Below, in pieces: positions 18,996 to 27,969 of a stretch of DNA of 64,000 bases. The stretch's first letter is position 1. The number at the start of each line of letters is the position of its first letter. The notes beneath the pieces are model-generated. The model did no database searches. It saw nothing but the letters and a program-made list of their open reading frames with translations, and was not told the DNA's origin. The stretch is from Oceanospirillum beijerinckii DSM 7166 (lineage in GTDB: Bacteria; Pseudomonadota; Gammaproteobacteria; Pseudomonadales; Halomonadaceae). The DNA lies in assembly GCF_000422425.1 (NCBI RefSeq), contig NZ_AULT01000033.1, forward strand, positions 1-64,000, read 5' to 3'. The position numbers and the translations under genes are program-made.

Positions 18996-19712
18996 ATGAA
19001 AAAAGCGTTACTGACCCTGGCTCTGGGGGGGCTGCTGGCAGCCCCTATGACAGCTATGGCTGAGACTCAGTTAAACACTGAAGAAGATCGTCTGAGCTAC
19101 AGCCTGGGCATGATTATGGGTCAGCGCCTGAAACAGGATGTTGAAAACCTGAATGTTGATGTTATGGCGCAGGCGATTAAAGATCTGTACGCTGGTAAAG
19201 AGATGAAAATGACCGAGGCTGAAGTAGGTCAGACTATGCAGGCTTTCCAGCAGCAGAAGATTCAGGCGCAGCAGGAGGCTCAGGCTAAAGCCGCAGAAGA
19301 GAACCTGAAAAAAGGTGAGGATTTCCTGACTGAAAATGGTAAAAAATCTGATATCAAAACTACTGAATCTGGCTTGCAGTATCAGGTGCTGACAGCGGGT
19401 AATGGTGCTAAACCTGCAGCAACGGATCAGGTTAAAGTTCACTATGAGGGAAAACTGATCAGCGGTCAGGTATTTGACAGCTCTTATCAGCGTGGTGAGC
19501 CGGTAACCTTTACTCTGAATCAGGTTATTCCTGGCTGGCAGGAAGGCCTGCAGCTGATGAGCGTAGGCAGCAAGTGGAAACTGTTTATCCCTGCTGGCTT
19601 AGCCTATGGCCCAGGTGGTGCGGGTGGTGCAATTGGTCCAAATGAAGTTCTGATTTTCGAAGTTGAACTGTTGGATATCAATCCGGAAAGCAAAGAAAAG
19701 AAAGAAGGCTGA
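18996..19712 (+). CDS. Periplasmic FKBP-type peptidyl-prolyl isomerase
   Basis: A 238-residue FkpA/FklB/Mip-type isomerase that speeds proline cis-trans folding of exported proteins. Signal peptide MKKALLTLALGGLLAAPMTAMA, then a helical dimerisation domain (NTEEDRLSYSLGMIMGQRL, then a Gln/Ala-rich helix) and the FKBP domain from about 130: VHYEGKLISGQVFDSSYQRG, VIPGWQEGLQLM, IPAGLAYG and the closing EVLIFEVELLDI. AAGGAG precedes the ATG. It is a single-gene unit with a strong terminator. Confidence 0.92.
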   Translation: MKKALLTLALGGLLAAPMTAMAETQLNTEEDRLSYSLGMIMGQRLKQDVENLNVDVMAQAIKDLYAGKEMKMTEAEVGQTMQAFQQQKIQAQQEAQAKAAEENLKKGEDFLTENGKKSDIKTTESGLQYQVLTAGNGAKPAATDQVKVHYEGKLISGQVFDSSYQRGEPVTFTLNQVIPGWQEGLQLMSVGSKWKLFIPAGLAYGPGGAGGAIGPNEVLIFEVELLDINPESKEKKEG

Positions 19713-19730
19713 TCCAAGCGGTTGGCTTTT

Positions 19731-19766
19731 GAAAATAAAGCGAAGATGTAACTTCGCTTTATTTTC
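19731..19766. terminator. Bidirectional terminator between convergent genes
   Basis: GAAAATAAAGCGAAG (19731-19745) and CTTCGCTTTATTTTC (19752-19766) form a perfect 15-bp stem with a six-base loop, followed by TTTT. It serves the FKBP gene (+) and the oxygenase gene (-). Confidence 0.85.
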
Positions 19767-19799
19767 TTTTCCTGAAACATATCAGGGCATCATGCTCAG

Positions 19800-20474
19800 C
19801 TAGAATACTTTGCTTAGTTGCTGGCGTACTGGTGCGTCTGGCTTTACTGGTTGCTGTTGGTATGGCTTCTCTCTAAACCAGAGATTAACGGCCCACTTTT
19901 CACCTTTAACCACTGGCAAGCCACCATGCAGGCTATCAGGGTGACGCTTATTTGTCCCCTCATAGCAATTATGAAAAATTACCATGCGCCCCTGCTTCGC
20001 TTTGACCTCAACATCCAGCTTCGGAAAGCCAGTTCCGCCACCTGCTTCAACATCATTTAAATAGATCAGACAGGTGATTAATCGCTGCCCGCCTTTCTGC
20101 ATGCAGCGCATACCGCGATCTGTATTGCCATCCCAGCCATCGAAATGTGCCGCATACTGCTGAGTTTCATCGTAATGAATGACCTGGAAGGATTCTGCCT
20201 GAACCAGCTCAATATCCACCAGCTCACTGATTCTCTGGGCAAGGTCCAGTAGCTGAGGAGTCTGGTTATGGGGTAACCAGCAGTTTTGACCTGTGCGCCC
20301 AGTACTTTCAACACCGGCTTTATCAGAACTTACCGTGGCCCGCTTCATTTTGGATTCAGCAGCCTTGATAATCATTTCTGAGTCTTCCTGAGACAGAAAA
20401 TCTTCGAAAATATAGATTGGTGGCGTGTCATTTACTTTCAAGCCTGAGTCATACTCAAGTGGTATTTGGATCAT
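19800..20474 (-). CDS. Prolyl 4-hydroxylase-like 2OG-Fe(II) oxygenase
   Basis: A 224-residue Fe(II)/2-oxoglutarate oxygenase of the collagen P4H-like branch. The double-stranded beta-helix holds the iron ligands His and Asp in AAHFDGWD and the distal His in DSLHGGLPVVKGEKWAVNLW, where the Lys after the glycine likely binds 2-oxoglutarate. ITCLIYLNDVEAGGGTGFPKL is the characteristic core strand. The ATG at 20474, preceded by GGAGG, is far better supported than the upstream end of the frame at 20555. Its substrate is unknown; hydroxylation of a proline on a protein is the family expectation. The gene lies 113 bases after typA on the same strand but behind its terminator. Confidence 0.88.
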   Translation of the reverse strand: MIQIPLEYDSGLKVNDTPPIYIFEDFLSQEDSEMIIKAAESKMKRATVSSDKAGVESTGRTGQNCWLPHNQTPQLLDLAQRISELVDIELVQAESFQVIHYDETQQYAAHFDGWDGNTDRGMRCMQKGGQRLITCLIYLNDVEAGGGTGFPKLDVEVKAKQGRMVIFHNCYEGTNKRHPDSLHGGLPVVKGEKWAVNLWFREKPYQQQPVKPDAPVRQQLSKVF

Positions 20475-20540
20475 CAGAGAGCCTCCTTTTCTGGTATGTA
20501 TCTCCGCTACTTTAACTTGCTTTAATTGGTGAGCAAATAA

Positions 20541-20566
20541 AAAAGCCGACATCACTGTCGGCTTTT
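20541..20566 (-). terminator. Rho-independent terminator of typA
   Basis: AAAAGCCGACA (20541-20551) and TGTCGGCTTTT (20556-20566) form an 11-bp stem; on the minus strand a T run follows. It lies 21 bases past the typA stop and upstream of the oxygenase start. Confidence 0.85.
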
Positions 20567-20586
20567 AGTATCAGGCAGAAAAGCTG

Positions 20587-22407
20587 TTACTTGTTCTTCG
20601 CGCGCTTACGCTCGTTCTCAGTCAGCAGCTTCTTACGGATACGGATCGATTCCGGTGTTACTTCTACCAGCTCATCGTTTTCGATGAATTCCAGAGCCTG
20701 CTCCAGGGTGTGCTTGATAGGTGGTGTCAGGGTCAGCGCTTCGTCAGTACCGGAGGCACGTACGTTAGTCAGCTGCTTACCCTTAGTTGGGTTAACCACC
20801 AGGTCGTTGCTACGGGAGTGGATGCCGATCACCTGACCTTCATACACTTCTGCACCGTGACCCAGGAACAGACGACCACGATCCTGCAGGTTAAACAGAC
20901 CGTAAGACAGCGTCTTACCTTTAACCATAGAGACCAGAACACCGTTCTGACGCTTGGCAACCTCACCATCTTTAACCGTGTCGTAACGGTCAAATACGCT
21001 GGTCATGATGCCGGAACCGGATGTCAGAGTCAGGAACTGGCCACGGAAACCGATCAGGCCACGGGAAGGTACGGTAAATTCCAGCTTAACGCGGCCTTTA
21101 CCGTCTGGCTCCATGTTCGTCATTTCACCTTTACGCAGCCCCATCTCTTCCATGATTGAACCCTGGTGCTGATCTTCAACATCGATCACCACTTGCTCAT
21201 AGGGTTCCATCAGAACGCCGTCGACTTCTTTCTGAATTACTTCTGGGCGGGAAACACCCATCTCGAAGCCTTCACGACGCATAGTTTCGATCAGAACCGA
21301 CAGGTGCAGTTCACCACGGCCGGACACAACAAATTTATCCGCAGTATCGCCCTGCTTAACACGCAGTGCTACGTTGTGGATCAGCTCCTGATCCAGACGC
21401 TCTTTGATATTACGGGAGGTGACAAACTTACCTTCTTTACCGGCAAACGGAGAGTCGTTCACCATAAAGGTCATGCTTACGGTTGGCTCGTCAACAGACA
21501 GAGGCGGCAGTGCTTCAACTTGTTCAGGATCGCACAGCGTATCGGAGATACCCAGACCATCGATACCATTGATACATACGATATCACCGGCTGTGGCCAG
21601 ATCAGTATCTACACGCTCAAGGCCCAGGTAACCCTTAACGTTCAGGACTTTACCCTTACGCTCTTTACCTTCGATATCTTTAATAACCACTTGCTGGTTT
21701 GGCTTCAGACTACCACGGGTAATACGGCCAATACCGATAACACCTACATAGCTATCGTAATCCAGTGCAGAGATCTGCATCTGGAAAGCAGCTTCAGGGT
21801 CAACGTCTGGTGCAGGAACACGATCAATGATCATATCCAGCAGTGGCTTCATATCATCCGCCATCTCTTCTGGGTCGTCACCGGCGATACCATTAATTGC
21901 AGACGCATATACCACCGGAAAGTCCAGCTGCTCTTCCGTCGCACCCAGGCTATCAAACAGATCAAATACCTGATCCATTACCCAGTCAGGACGTGAGCCC
22001 GGACGGTCGATCTTGTTGATCACAACGATCGGCTTCAGGCCACGCTCAAACGCTTTAGAAGTTACGAAACGGGTTTGCGGCATAGGGCCGTCCTGAGCGT
22101 CAACCAGCAGCAGTACGCAGTCAACCATGGACAGTACACGTTCTACTTCACCGCCGAAGTCAGCGTGTCCAGGAGTGTCAACGATGTTGATACGGTAGTC
22201 GTTCCACTTGATGGCGGTGTTTTTCGCCAGAATGGTAATGCCACGCTCTTTTTCCTGATCGTTGGAGTCCATAACGCGCTCTGCGCCAGCGTCACGACGA
22301 TCCAGGGTGCCGGAGTACTGAAGAAGGGCATCAACCAGAGTAGTTTTACCATGGTCAACGTGCGCAATAATTGCAATATTGCGTAACTTACTGATATCTG
22401 AAGACAT
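20587..22407 (-). CDS. typA: Ribosome-associated GTPase TypA/BipA
   Basis: A 606-residue translational GTPase related to EF-G, involved in ribosome assembly and stress adaptation, especially in the cold. G motifs: [15 protein letters not shown] (P-loop), the RGITI switch [10 protein letters not shown] (G3), NKIDR (G4), and a YASAING stretch for G5. Then the beta-barrel domain, domain III ([19 protein letters not shown]), and the BipA-specific C-terminus with FRGQFLTLT and RGLIGFRG. Length is normal. It ends with [16 protein letters not shown], as in other BipA proteins. Confidence 0.97.
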   Translation of the reverse strand: MSSDISKLRNIAIIAHVDHGKTTLVDALLQYSGTLDRRDAGAERVMDSNDQEKERGITILAKNTAIKWNDYRINIVDTPGHADFGGEVERVLSMVDCVLLLVDAQDGPMPQTRFVTSKAFERGLKPIVVINKIDRPGSRPDWVMDQVFDLFDSLGATEEQLDFPVVYASAINGIAGDDPEEMADDMKPLLDMIIDRVPAPDVDPEAAFQMQISALDYDSYVGVIGIGRITRGSLKPNQQVVIKDIEGKERKGKVLNVKGYLGLERVDTDLATAGDIVCINGIDGLGISDTLCDPEQVEALPPLSVDEPTVSMTFMVNDSPFAGKEGKFVTSRNIKERLDQELIHNVALRVKQGDTADKFVVSGRGELHLSVLIETMRREGFEMGVSRPEVIQKEVDGVLMEPYEQVVIDVEDQHQGSIMEEMGLRKGEMTNMEPDGKGRVKLEFTVPSRGLIGFRGQFLTLTSGSGIMTSVFDRYDTVKDGEVAKRQNGVLVSMVKGKTLSYGLFNLQDRGRLFLGHGAEVYEGQVIGIHSRSNDLVVNPTKGKQLTNVRASGTDEALTLTPPIKHTLEQALEFIENDELVEVTPESIRIRKKLLTENERKRAKNK

Positions 22408-22774
22408 TCGGAGTATTTCGCCTGCTCAAAAATAAGAGACCGGCCACACCACACGATAGATAAACCCTAAAGCAACCTAAAGAGCGGACCCAGATCTCTG
22501 GACGTTTTTGCCATCCCAAAGATAGCAAAGGAAAAATAAAAAGGTTGGAGATTGTACACACTTTACCGTTTCGGTTATATGAATTTCTTCGTCTGTAATC
22601 CAGATCTCTGTACCTTCAGGTTCAGGCCTATGCAAGTTTTAAACAAAAACAGTTAGTTACGAAACTTCTGAACAAAAGGATCACAATGCATCGATAAAAA
22701 GTCGTGATTTTAACTTTCTATCTGGCGTCGATTCGGTAAAATCCCGCTTTTTTGTCATTCTAAACGGGTGAGAC
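22408..22774. other. Divergent promoter region typA / PP-loop gene
   Basis: 367 bases without a coding frame that I accept. CCAGATCTCTG occurs twice (near 22492 and 22600) as a direct repeat of unknown role. No clear operator of a known regulator was seen. Confidence 0.45.
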
Positions 22775-23824
22775 ATGAGTAAACAACGCAAGGCCGTTTC
22801 TCTGATTTCCGGCGGACTGGATTCCATGCTGGCTACAAAGGTTATTCAGGATCAAGGCATTCACGTTGAAGGTATCAACTTTTACACGGGATTCTGTGTC
22901 GAGGGGCATACCCATGCCATTCGTAAGAAGGATAAGGAAAAGCAGAAGAAAAACAGCTCCCTGTGGGTGGCTGAACAGCTGGGCATCAAGCTGCACATTA
23001 TCGATATCTCCGAAGAGTATAAAGATATCGTATTGAATCCAAAACACGGTTACGGTCAAAACCTGAATCCGTGTCTGGATTGTAAAATCGATATGGTAGC
23101 CCGCGCCTGGCAGTGGTGTATGGATAATGACTTTGACTTTGTGATCACCGGTGAAGTGATCGGTCAGCGGCCGAAGTCTCAGCGTAAAGAAACCATGCCG
23201 ATTATTGCCCGTGAGTCCAAGATTGAAGATCGCCTGCTGCGCCCTCTGTGCGCTCAGCATCTGACTGAAACGCTTCCAGAGCGTGAAGGCTGGGTTAACC
23301 GTGACGAGCTGTTCGACTTCCATGGCCGTAATCGTAAACCTCAATTAGCCCTGGCTAAAAAACTTGGTTTTGACGAATGGTCACAGCCTGCCGGCGGTTG
23401 CTGTTTCCTGACCGACGAGAGTTACAGCAATAAACTACAGGATATGTGGGATGCCCGTGGTGAGCGTAACTACGAAGTCGACGATATCATGCTGTTGAAA
23501 GTGGGCCGTCATATTCGTCCGGCGAAACACTTTAAGCTGATTGTCAGCCGTGAGCAGGGTGAAAACAACTTTATGCGCGGCTATCGCCCTATGTACAGCT
23601 ACCTGTATCCAACCAGTCACGGCGGCCCTCTGACCCTGATCGACGGTACACCAACGGAAGAGGATATTCTGACCGCAGCCCGTGTTGTTGCCCGTTTCAG
23701 TCAGGGCCGTGACGCGGATGAAGTGGCGGTAAACTATGTCGCCAAACACAATGAAGGCGAACAAGAGCTGAAGGTTAAGCCAATGCCTGTAGCAGAAATA
23801 CCTGATGACTGGTATATCCACTAA
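22775..23824 (+). CDS. PP-loop ATPase, tRNA-thiolation type
   Basis: A 349-residue N-type ATP pyrophosphatase. The PP-loop is SLISGGLDSML at about residue 9-19. Later it has NPCLDCKIDM at about 93, and QPAGGCCFLTDESYS at about 207; this Cys pattern (CxxC plus a later CC) is that of tRNA-modifying or thiolating PP-loop enzymes such as the MnmA/TtuA superfamily, often annotated as tRNA 2-thiouridylase- or methyltransferase-like. It is longer than the basic domain and has a C-terminal region (YLYPTSHGGPLTLIDGTPTE) that I do not recognise as a named domain. The exact tRNA and modification are not known. It is followed after 275 bases by a TusA-like gene on the same strand, although a terminator lies between them. 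Confidence 0.8.
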   Translation: MSKQRKAVSLISGGLDSMLATKVIQDQGIHVEGINFYTGFCVEGHTHAIRKKDKEKQKKNSSLWVAEQLGIKLHIIDISEEYKDIVLNPKHGYGQNLNPCLDCKIDMVARAWQWCMDNDFDFVITGEVIGQRPKSQRKETMPIIARESKIEDRLLRPLCAQHLTETLPEREGWVNRDELFDFHGRNRKPQLALAKKLGFDEWSQPAGGCCFLTDESYSNKLQDMWDARGERNYEVDDIMLLKVGRHIRPAKHFKLIVSREQGENNFMRGYRPMYSYLYPTSHGGPLTLIDGTPTEEDILTAARVVARFSQGRDADEVAVNYVAKHNEGEQELKVKPMPVAEIPDDWYIH

Positions 23825-23890
23825 GCCAGGCTGACGCGAAGACCTTACTGGCCTTCAGGCTTTAACTTAAAGCCTTGAGTAGATCAGTTC

Positions 23891-23916
23891 AAGAGCACCC
23901 ATGGGTGCTCTTTTTC
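23891..23916 (+). terminator. Terminator after the PP-loop gene
   Basis: AAGAGCACCC and GGGTGCTCTT form a 10-bp stem around AT (23891-23912), followed by a T run. Confidence 0.85.
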
Positions 23917-24099
23917 TATCCATCTTTGTTGAACAAACCTTTATTCTATCGGCCAAATAGCTGGTCACTATGCTGCAGTCTGATGCCCTCATTAAACGAC
24001 TTGTCACAAACCGGGCCACGTCTGGTGCATCTTCAACCTCTAAAACGATAGAATTCATCGAACTGCACAAAAACTGCGCACTTTATTGGGTAATTTTTT

Positions 24100-24330
24100 A
24101 TGAGTAAACATGAATTAAATGCACGCAACCTGCTGCGTCCCCTGCCGGTTATCCGGACACAGAATAAGATCGCGTCTCTTGATGCAGGTGATCATTTGGT
24201 AGTGTATTGTACAGACCCAGGTACTCTGCACGATATTCCGGCCTGGTGTCGGGTGCATGGTCATACTTTGGTCTCAACGGCAGAAAGCGCCGATGAGATT
24301 ATTATAGAAATAGAAGTCGTTAAAGATTAA
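24100..24330 (+). CDS. TusA-like protein with Arg in place of the active Cys
   Basis: A 76-residue protein with the TusA (SirA-like) fold: MSKHELNARNLLRPLPVIRT, then GDHLVVYCTDPGTLHDIPAWCRVHGHTL and a final beta strand. In TusA proteins the first motif reads CPxP, and the cysteine carries a persulfide for tRNA thiolation and related sulfur relay. Here the codon at 24136-24138 is CGT, so the residue is Arg. Another Cys (VVYC) and one in AWC remain. It stands alone before glnA, but is next to the PP-loop gene, which suggests a shared role in tRNA sulfur chemistry. Whether Arg is normal in this subfamily or a local change cannot be decided from here. Confidence 0.8.
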   Translation: MSKHELNARNLLRPLPVIRTQNKIASLDAGDHLVVYCTDPGTLHDIPAWCRVHGHTLVSTAESADEIIIEIEVVKD

Positions 24331-24331
24331 G

Positions 24332-24346
24332 GCACCAAAATAGTGC
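24332..24346. promoter_or_regulatory. NtrC site 1 upstream of glnA
   Basis: GCACCAAAATAGTGC agrees closely with the NtrC consensus (GCAC...TGGTGC). Its centre is about 111 bases from the centre of the sigma-54 promoter. Confidence 0.75.
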
Positions 24347-24362
24347 ACAGCATTTCCAATGC

Positions 24363-24377
24363 GCACTATTTTAGAGC
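24363..24377. promoter_or_regulatory. NtrC site 2 upstream of glnA
   Basis: GCACTATTTTAGAGC has one good and one weak half-site. Its centre is 31 bases (three helical turns) from site 1, the spacing known for paired NtrC enhancers. The two sites also pair with each other (AAAATAGTGC with GCACTATTTT), so on RNA they could form a hairpin after the TusA-like gene. Confidence 0.6.
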
Positions 24378-24442
24378 AAAAGAGCATAACAGATTTCTCA
24401 CAAAGCGTTCTAACTTATTGGTTATCTTTGCTTTTTTTATAA

Positions 24443-24458
24443 TGGCATCGATATTGCT
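24443..24458 (+). promoter_or_regulatory. Sigma-54 promoter of glnA
   Basis: TGGCATCGATATTGCT has GG at 24444-24445 and GC at 24456-24457 with ten bases between, the -24/-12 form. The RNA would start near 24469, about 97 bases before the glnA ATG. Confidence 0.85.
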
Positions 24459-24565
24459 TTAAGAGAGACAATTCCGAAGAAAGGTATTTAAACCTTTCAA
24501 TCGTGATAAAAGAATTATTTACACGATTTTGACAACCAAGCGAAAGCTCCATTGGAGGACAAGCA

Positions 24566-25972
24566 ATGTCAGAGCAAACTCTGAAGCTAATCGAAGAGCA
24601 TGATGTTAAATGGGTTGACCTGCGTTTTACTGACACGAAAGGTAAAGAGCAGCACGTAACCATCCCTGCCCGCTACGTTGACGAAGAGTTCTTCGAAAAC
24701 GGTCAGATGTTTGACGGTTCTTCTATCTCAGGCTGGAAAGGCATTAACGAATCAGACATGATTCTGCAGCCTGATGACAGCACTTGCTTCATCGATCCAT
24801 TCTTTGAAGATAAGACTCTGGTTCTGCGTTGTGACATCATTGAGCCTGCAACTATGCAGGGTTACGAGCGTGATCCACGTTCTGTAGCTAAGCGTGCTGA
24901 AGAGTACCTGAAGTCTACAGGTCTGGGGGACACGGCATTCTTCGGTCCTGAGCCTGAGTTCTTTATCTTTGACGACGTACGTTGGGATTCCAACATGTCC
25001 GGTAGCTTCGTTAAGATCGATTCTGAAGAAGCAGCCTGGAACTCTGAGAAGTCAATGGAAGGCGGCAACATGGGCCACCGTCCACGCGTTAAAGGCGGCT
25101 ACTTCCCAGTACCACCGGTTGACTCTGTTCACGACATCCGTGCCACCATGTGTAACGTGATGGAAGAGATCGGTCTGAACGTAGAAGTTCACCACCACGA
25201 AGTGGCGACGGCTTGTCAGAACGAAATCGGCGTAGCGTTCAATACTCTGGTTAAGAAAGCTGACGAAGTTCAGATGCTGAAATACGTTGTACACAACGTA
25301 GCTCACGCATACGGCAAAACGGCTACCTTTATGCCTAAGCCTCTGGTTGGCGATAACGGTTCCGGTATGCACGTTCACCTGTCTTACTGGAAAGACGGCG
25401 TAAACCAATTCGCAGGTGATCAGTACGCAGGTCTGTCTGAGTCTGCACTGTTTGCGATTGGCGGTATCATCAAGCACGCTAAAGCTCTGAACGCTTTCTG
25501 TAACCCAGGCACCAACTCTTACAAGCGTCTGGTTCCAGGTTTCGAAGCACCGGTAATGCTGGCTTACTCTGCCCGTAACCGTTCTGCTTCTCTGCGTATC
25601 CCTTACACGACCAGCCCTAAAGCTAAGCGTGTTGAGGCGCGTTTCCCTGATCCAATCGCTAACCCATACCTGTGCTTCTCTGCACTGCTGATGGCGGCTC
25701 TGGACGGTGTACAGAACAAGATTCACCCTGGCGATCCTGCTGATAAAGATCTGTACGATCTGCCAGCAGAAGAAGCGGCTGAGATCCCAACCGTTGCAGC
25801 GTCTTTGGAAGAAGCGCTGACTGCTCTGGATGCGGACCGTGAGTTCCTGACTAAAGGCAGTGTATTCACCGACGACATGATCGATGCTTACATCGAGCTG
25901 AAGAAAGAAGACGTTGCACGCGTAAACATGACAACTCACCCAATTGAGTTCGATCTGTACTACAGTGTATAA
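24566..25972 (+). CDS. glnA: Type I glutamine synthetase
   Basis: A 468-residue GlnA, which joins ammonia to glutamate with ATP. Motifs: FDGSSISGW near the N-terminus, [42 protein letters not shown], the loop [18 protein letters not shown], and [10 protein letters not shown]. The adenylylation loop [10 protein letters not shown], with its conserved Tyr, is present, so activity is probably controlled by GlnE. TTGGAGGAC precedes the ATG. It is expressed from a sigma-54 promoter with two NtrC sites and ends in a strong terminator; ntrB-ntrC follow after one small gene, the usual glnA-glnL-glnG order with an insertion. Confidence 0.98.
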   Translation: MSEQTLKLIEEHDVKWVDLRFTDTKGKEQHVTIPARYVDEEFFENGQMFDGSSISGWKGINESDMILQPDDSTCFIDPFFEDKTLVLRCDIIEPATMQGYERDPRSVAKRAEEYLKSTGLGDTAFFGPEPEFFIFDDVRWDSNMSGSFVKIDSEEAAWNSEKSMEGGNMGHRPRVKGGYFPVPPVDSVHDIRATMCNVMEEIGLNVEVHHHEVATACQNEIGVAFNTLVKKADEVQMLKYVVHNVAHAYGKTATFMPKPLVGDNGSGMHVHLSYWKDGVNQFAGDQYAGLSESALFAIGGIIKHAKALNAFCNPGTNSYKRLVPGFEAPVMLAYSARNRSASLRIPYTTSPKAKRVEARFPDPIANPYLCFSALLMAALDGVQNKIHPGDPADKDLYDLPAEEAAEIPTVAASLEEALTALDADREFLTKGSVFTDDMIDAYIELKKEDVARVNMTTHPIEFDLYYSV

Positions 25973-26019
25973 GCACCGTTTATAAGCTTTCAGCTTATGC
26001 TCTTCTTCGGAAGAGACAA

Positions 26020-26047
26020 GACCCTCGCTTCGGCGGGGGTTTTTTTC
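26020..26047 (+). terminator. Terminator of glnA
   Basis: ACCCTCGC TTCG GCGGGGGT with a T7 tail, about 50 bases past the stop. Confidence 0.9.
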
Positions 26048-26145
26048 GCCTGTTTAAACCTATACCCTTATCTTCCTCCTGTTACTCTCCATCAAAACTC
26101 TGTCATACTTTATCCAAAGACGATTAACTATCCACAGCGACAACC

Positions 26146-26580
26146 ATGATAAAGCCTTATGCTATCACCGTTACTCTCTGCTCAATCCTGGGTTTCATGC
26201 TGACCTCAGGTCGCTTATCTGCTGCAAGTGAGATTTATCATTGGAAGGATGCTGAAGGGAATCCGGTTTTTTCGGACCAACCCAAGGGGCAGCGCTATCT
26301 GGCAACCTATCAGCGTCGCTATCAGGATGTGCGCCTGGTCAGCTACCAAACCCAGATGCCGGGGCAGCGTATTATTCGTATCTACTCCCAACCCAAGCTG
26401 CAACCGGGTGATACCATCGAGCTGCAACTGAATGGCGAGACCTATCAGAGCCCATTGCACAGTCAATTTTTCCTACTGCACCACCTGCCACGGGGCCATC
26501 ATAAAGTTCGCGCCTTGGTTCGCAATAAAAATAAACGCATACTGTTCACCAGTCGCTCAACCAGTCTGAATATCCCCTGA
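26146..26580 (+). CDS. DUF4124-domain exported protein
   Basis: A 144-residue protein with a signal peptide (hydrophobic core to about residue 27, SAASEI after it) and the short DUF4124 motif YHWKDAEGNPVFSDQP at about 31-46, common in small periplasmic proteins of gammaproteobacteria; function unknown. The C-terminal part resembles a small beta domain (DTIELQLNGETY, LLHHLPRGHHKVRALV). It is inserted between glnA and ntrB and has its own terminator-bounded unit. Confidence 0.85.
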   Translation: MIKPYAITVTLCSILGFMLTSGRLSAASEIYHWKDAEGNPVFSDQPKGQRYLATYQRRYQDVRLVSYQTQMPGQRIIRIYSQPKLQPGDTIELQLNGETYQSPLHSQFFLLHHLPRGHHKVRALVRNKNKRILFTSRSTSLNIP

Positions 26581-26734
26581 TTTAACAATACTGAGACCAG
26601 AAGAAAGACCACACCTGATAACACACAGGCTATTTTAAAGTGCATTAAAGGCTTAATTCACAAGTAGTTATCACCTTGTGAAAAACCGGAATGCACTATA
26701 ACGGCCTATACCGCACCACAAAAAACAAAGCTAT

Positions 26735-26749
26735 GCACTACAATGGTGC
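26735..26749. promoter_or_regulatory. NtrC box upstream of ntrB
   Basis: GCACTACAATGGTGC is a near-perfect NtrC consensus. A further half-site (GCACCA) lies at 26713-26718. It is about 122 bases upstream of the candidate sigma-54 promoter. Confidence 0.75.
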
Positions 26750-26856
26750 GTATAGTTTTATTAAATGCGGACTTCTGGCTACAGCAGAAAGGCTGAAACA
26801 TCCATTCTAAGGAGTACAGACACCAACTCGCTATTTTTTAAGCACTTACTTTGTAT

Positions 26857-26872
26857 TGGTTCGCTTTTTGCT
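26857..26872 (+). promoter_or_regulatory. Candidate sigma-54 promoter of ntrBC
   Basis: TGGTTCGCTTTTTGCT: GG at 26858-26859 and GC at 26870-26871 with ten bases between. The predicted RNA start is near 26883, just before the AAGGAGG of ntrB, leaving a very short leader. The match is weaker than for glnA but the NtrC box supports it. Confidence 0.55.
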
Positions 26873-26898
26873 TTTGCTATCAGTAAGGAGGGTTTTGT

Positions 26899-27969
26899 GT
26901 GGCTAGTCTAGACAATCATAAATTACTACTGGATAACCTGACCACGGCGGTTATCCAACTAAACAGCGAACTGGCTCTGACCTATCTCAACCCAGCGGCT
27001 GAGATGTTATTTGCCTGCGGCGCTAATCGCGCCATCGGTCATTCCTTATCTGATCTGTTTGTAGAAAGTGATGATACTGATAACGCCTGGCAGCAGGCTG
27101 CCAGAGAGGGGCACCCTTTTACCAAACGGGAGACCCGCGTAATACTGCCCAACGGCAACCAAATGATTGTCGATTACACCGTTAACCCCATTCTCACCCC
27201 TGGCGGTTATAGCCTGGTGGTGGAGCTTCAGGCCCGAGACCGTTTGTTGCGTATCAGCAAAGAGGAAGAACTGGTCGCTCAACAGGAAACCCTGCGCACT
27301 CTGGTACGGGGCATGGCCCATGAAATTAAGAACCCCCTTGGCGGTATTCGTGGTGCCGCGCAGTTACTGGAGCGCGCCCTGCCGGAAGAGAGTCTGAAAG
27401 ACTATACAGAGGTAATTATCAGCGAAGCCGATCGCCTGAGAAACCTGGTGGATCGGATGCTGGGGCCACGAAAGGTGCCCGATTTCAGTGCAGTGAATAT
27501 CCATAAGGTACTGGAGCATGTTTTTGCGCTGATCTCTGCCGAGACAGGTCCAAAAATCAAGCTGATCAGAGACTACGATCCCAGCCTGCCTGATATGACC
27601 GGCGACCAGGAGCAGTTGATCCAGGCCATTCTGAACATTGTACGCAATGCCATGCAGGCCCTGCAGGAATCCGGGATGGAAAATGGCAGGATCACCTTCC
27701 GCACACGAGCCAAACGCCAGTTTACCCTGGGCTCTGAACGTCACCGTCTGCTGTGTCAGGTCGATATTATCGATAATGGTCCAGGCATCCCGAAAGAGCT
27801 GATGGAAACGATCTTCTACCCTTTGGTGACCGGGCGGGCGTCCGGCACAGGCCTTGGGCTGTCGATAGCCCAGACCATTATGCACCAACACCACGGATTG
27901 ATTGAGTGTAAGTCCAAACCAGGAAAAACCGTATTTCGACTAATGATTCCTCTGGAGCATAAAAAATGA
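26899..27969 (+). CDS. glnL: Nitrogen regulation sensor kinase NtrB
   Basis: A 356-residue histidine kinase that phosphorylates NtrC under nitrogen limitation and is turned into a phosphatase by PII. Start is GTG after AAGGAGG. The N-terminal PAS-like domain (LLLDNLTTAVIQLNSELALTY) is followed by the phosphorylated His in GMAHEIKNPLGGIRGAAQLL at about 141-160, and the ATPase with DNGPGIPKELM and GTGLGLSIAQTIMHQHHG. No membrane helices, as expected for soluble NtrB. Its end overlaps the ntrC start by ATGA, so translation is coupled. Confidence 0.97.
   Translation: MASLDNHKLLLDNLTTAVIQLNSELALTYLNPAAEMLFACGANRAIGHSLSDLFVESDDTDNAWQQAAREGHPFTKRETRVILPNGNQMIVDYTVNPILTPGGYSLVVELQARDRLLRISKEEELVAQQETLRTLVRGMAHEIKNPLGGIRGAAQLLERALPEESLKDYTEVIISEADRLRNLVDRMLGPRKVPDFSAVNIHKVLEHVFALISAETGPKIKLIRDYDPSLPDMTGDQEQLIQAILNIVRNAMQALQESGMENGRITFRTRAKRQFTLGSERHRLLCQVDIIDNGPGIPKELMETIFYPLVTGRASGTGLGLSIAQTIMHQHHGLIECKSKPGKTVFRLMIPLEHKK

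Noticed and set aside
21166-21996. 276-codon plus frame opposite typA
   Set aside because: Antisense shadow of typA.
22760-23344. 194-codon minus frame opposite the PP-loop gene
   Set aside because: Shadow; no motif.
25052-25939. 295-codon minus frame opposite glnA
   Set aside because: glnA is certain; this is a codon-bias shadow.
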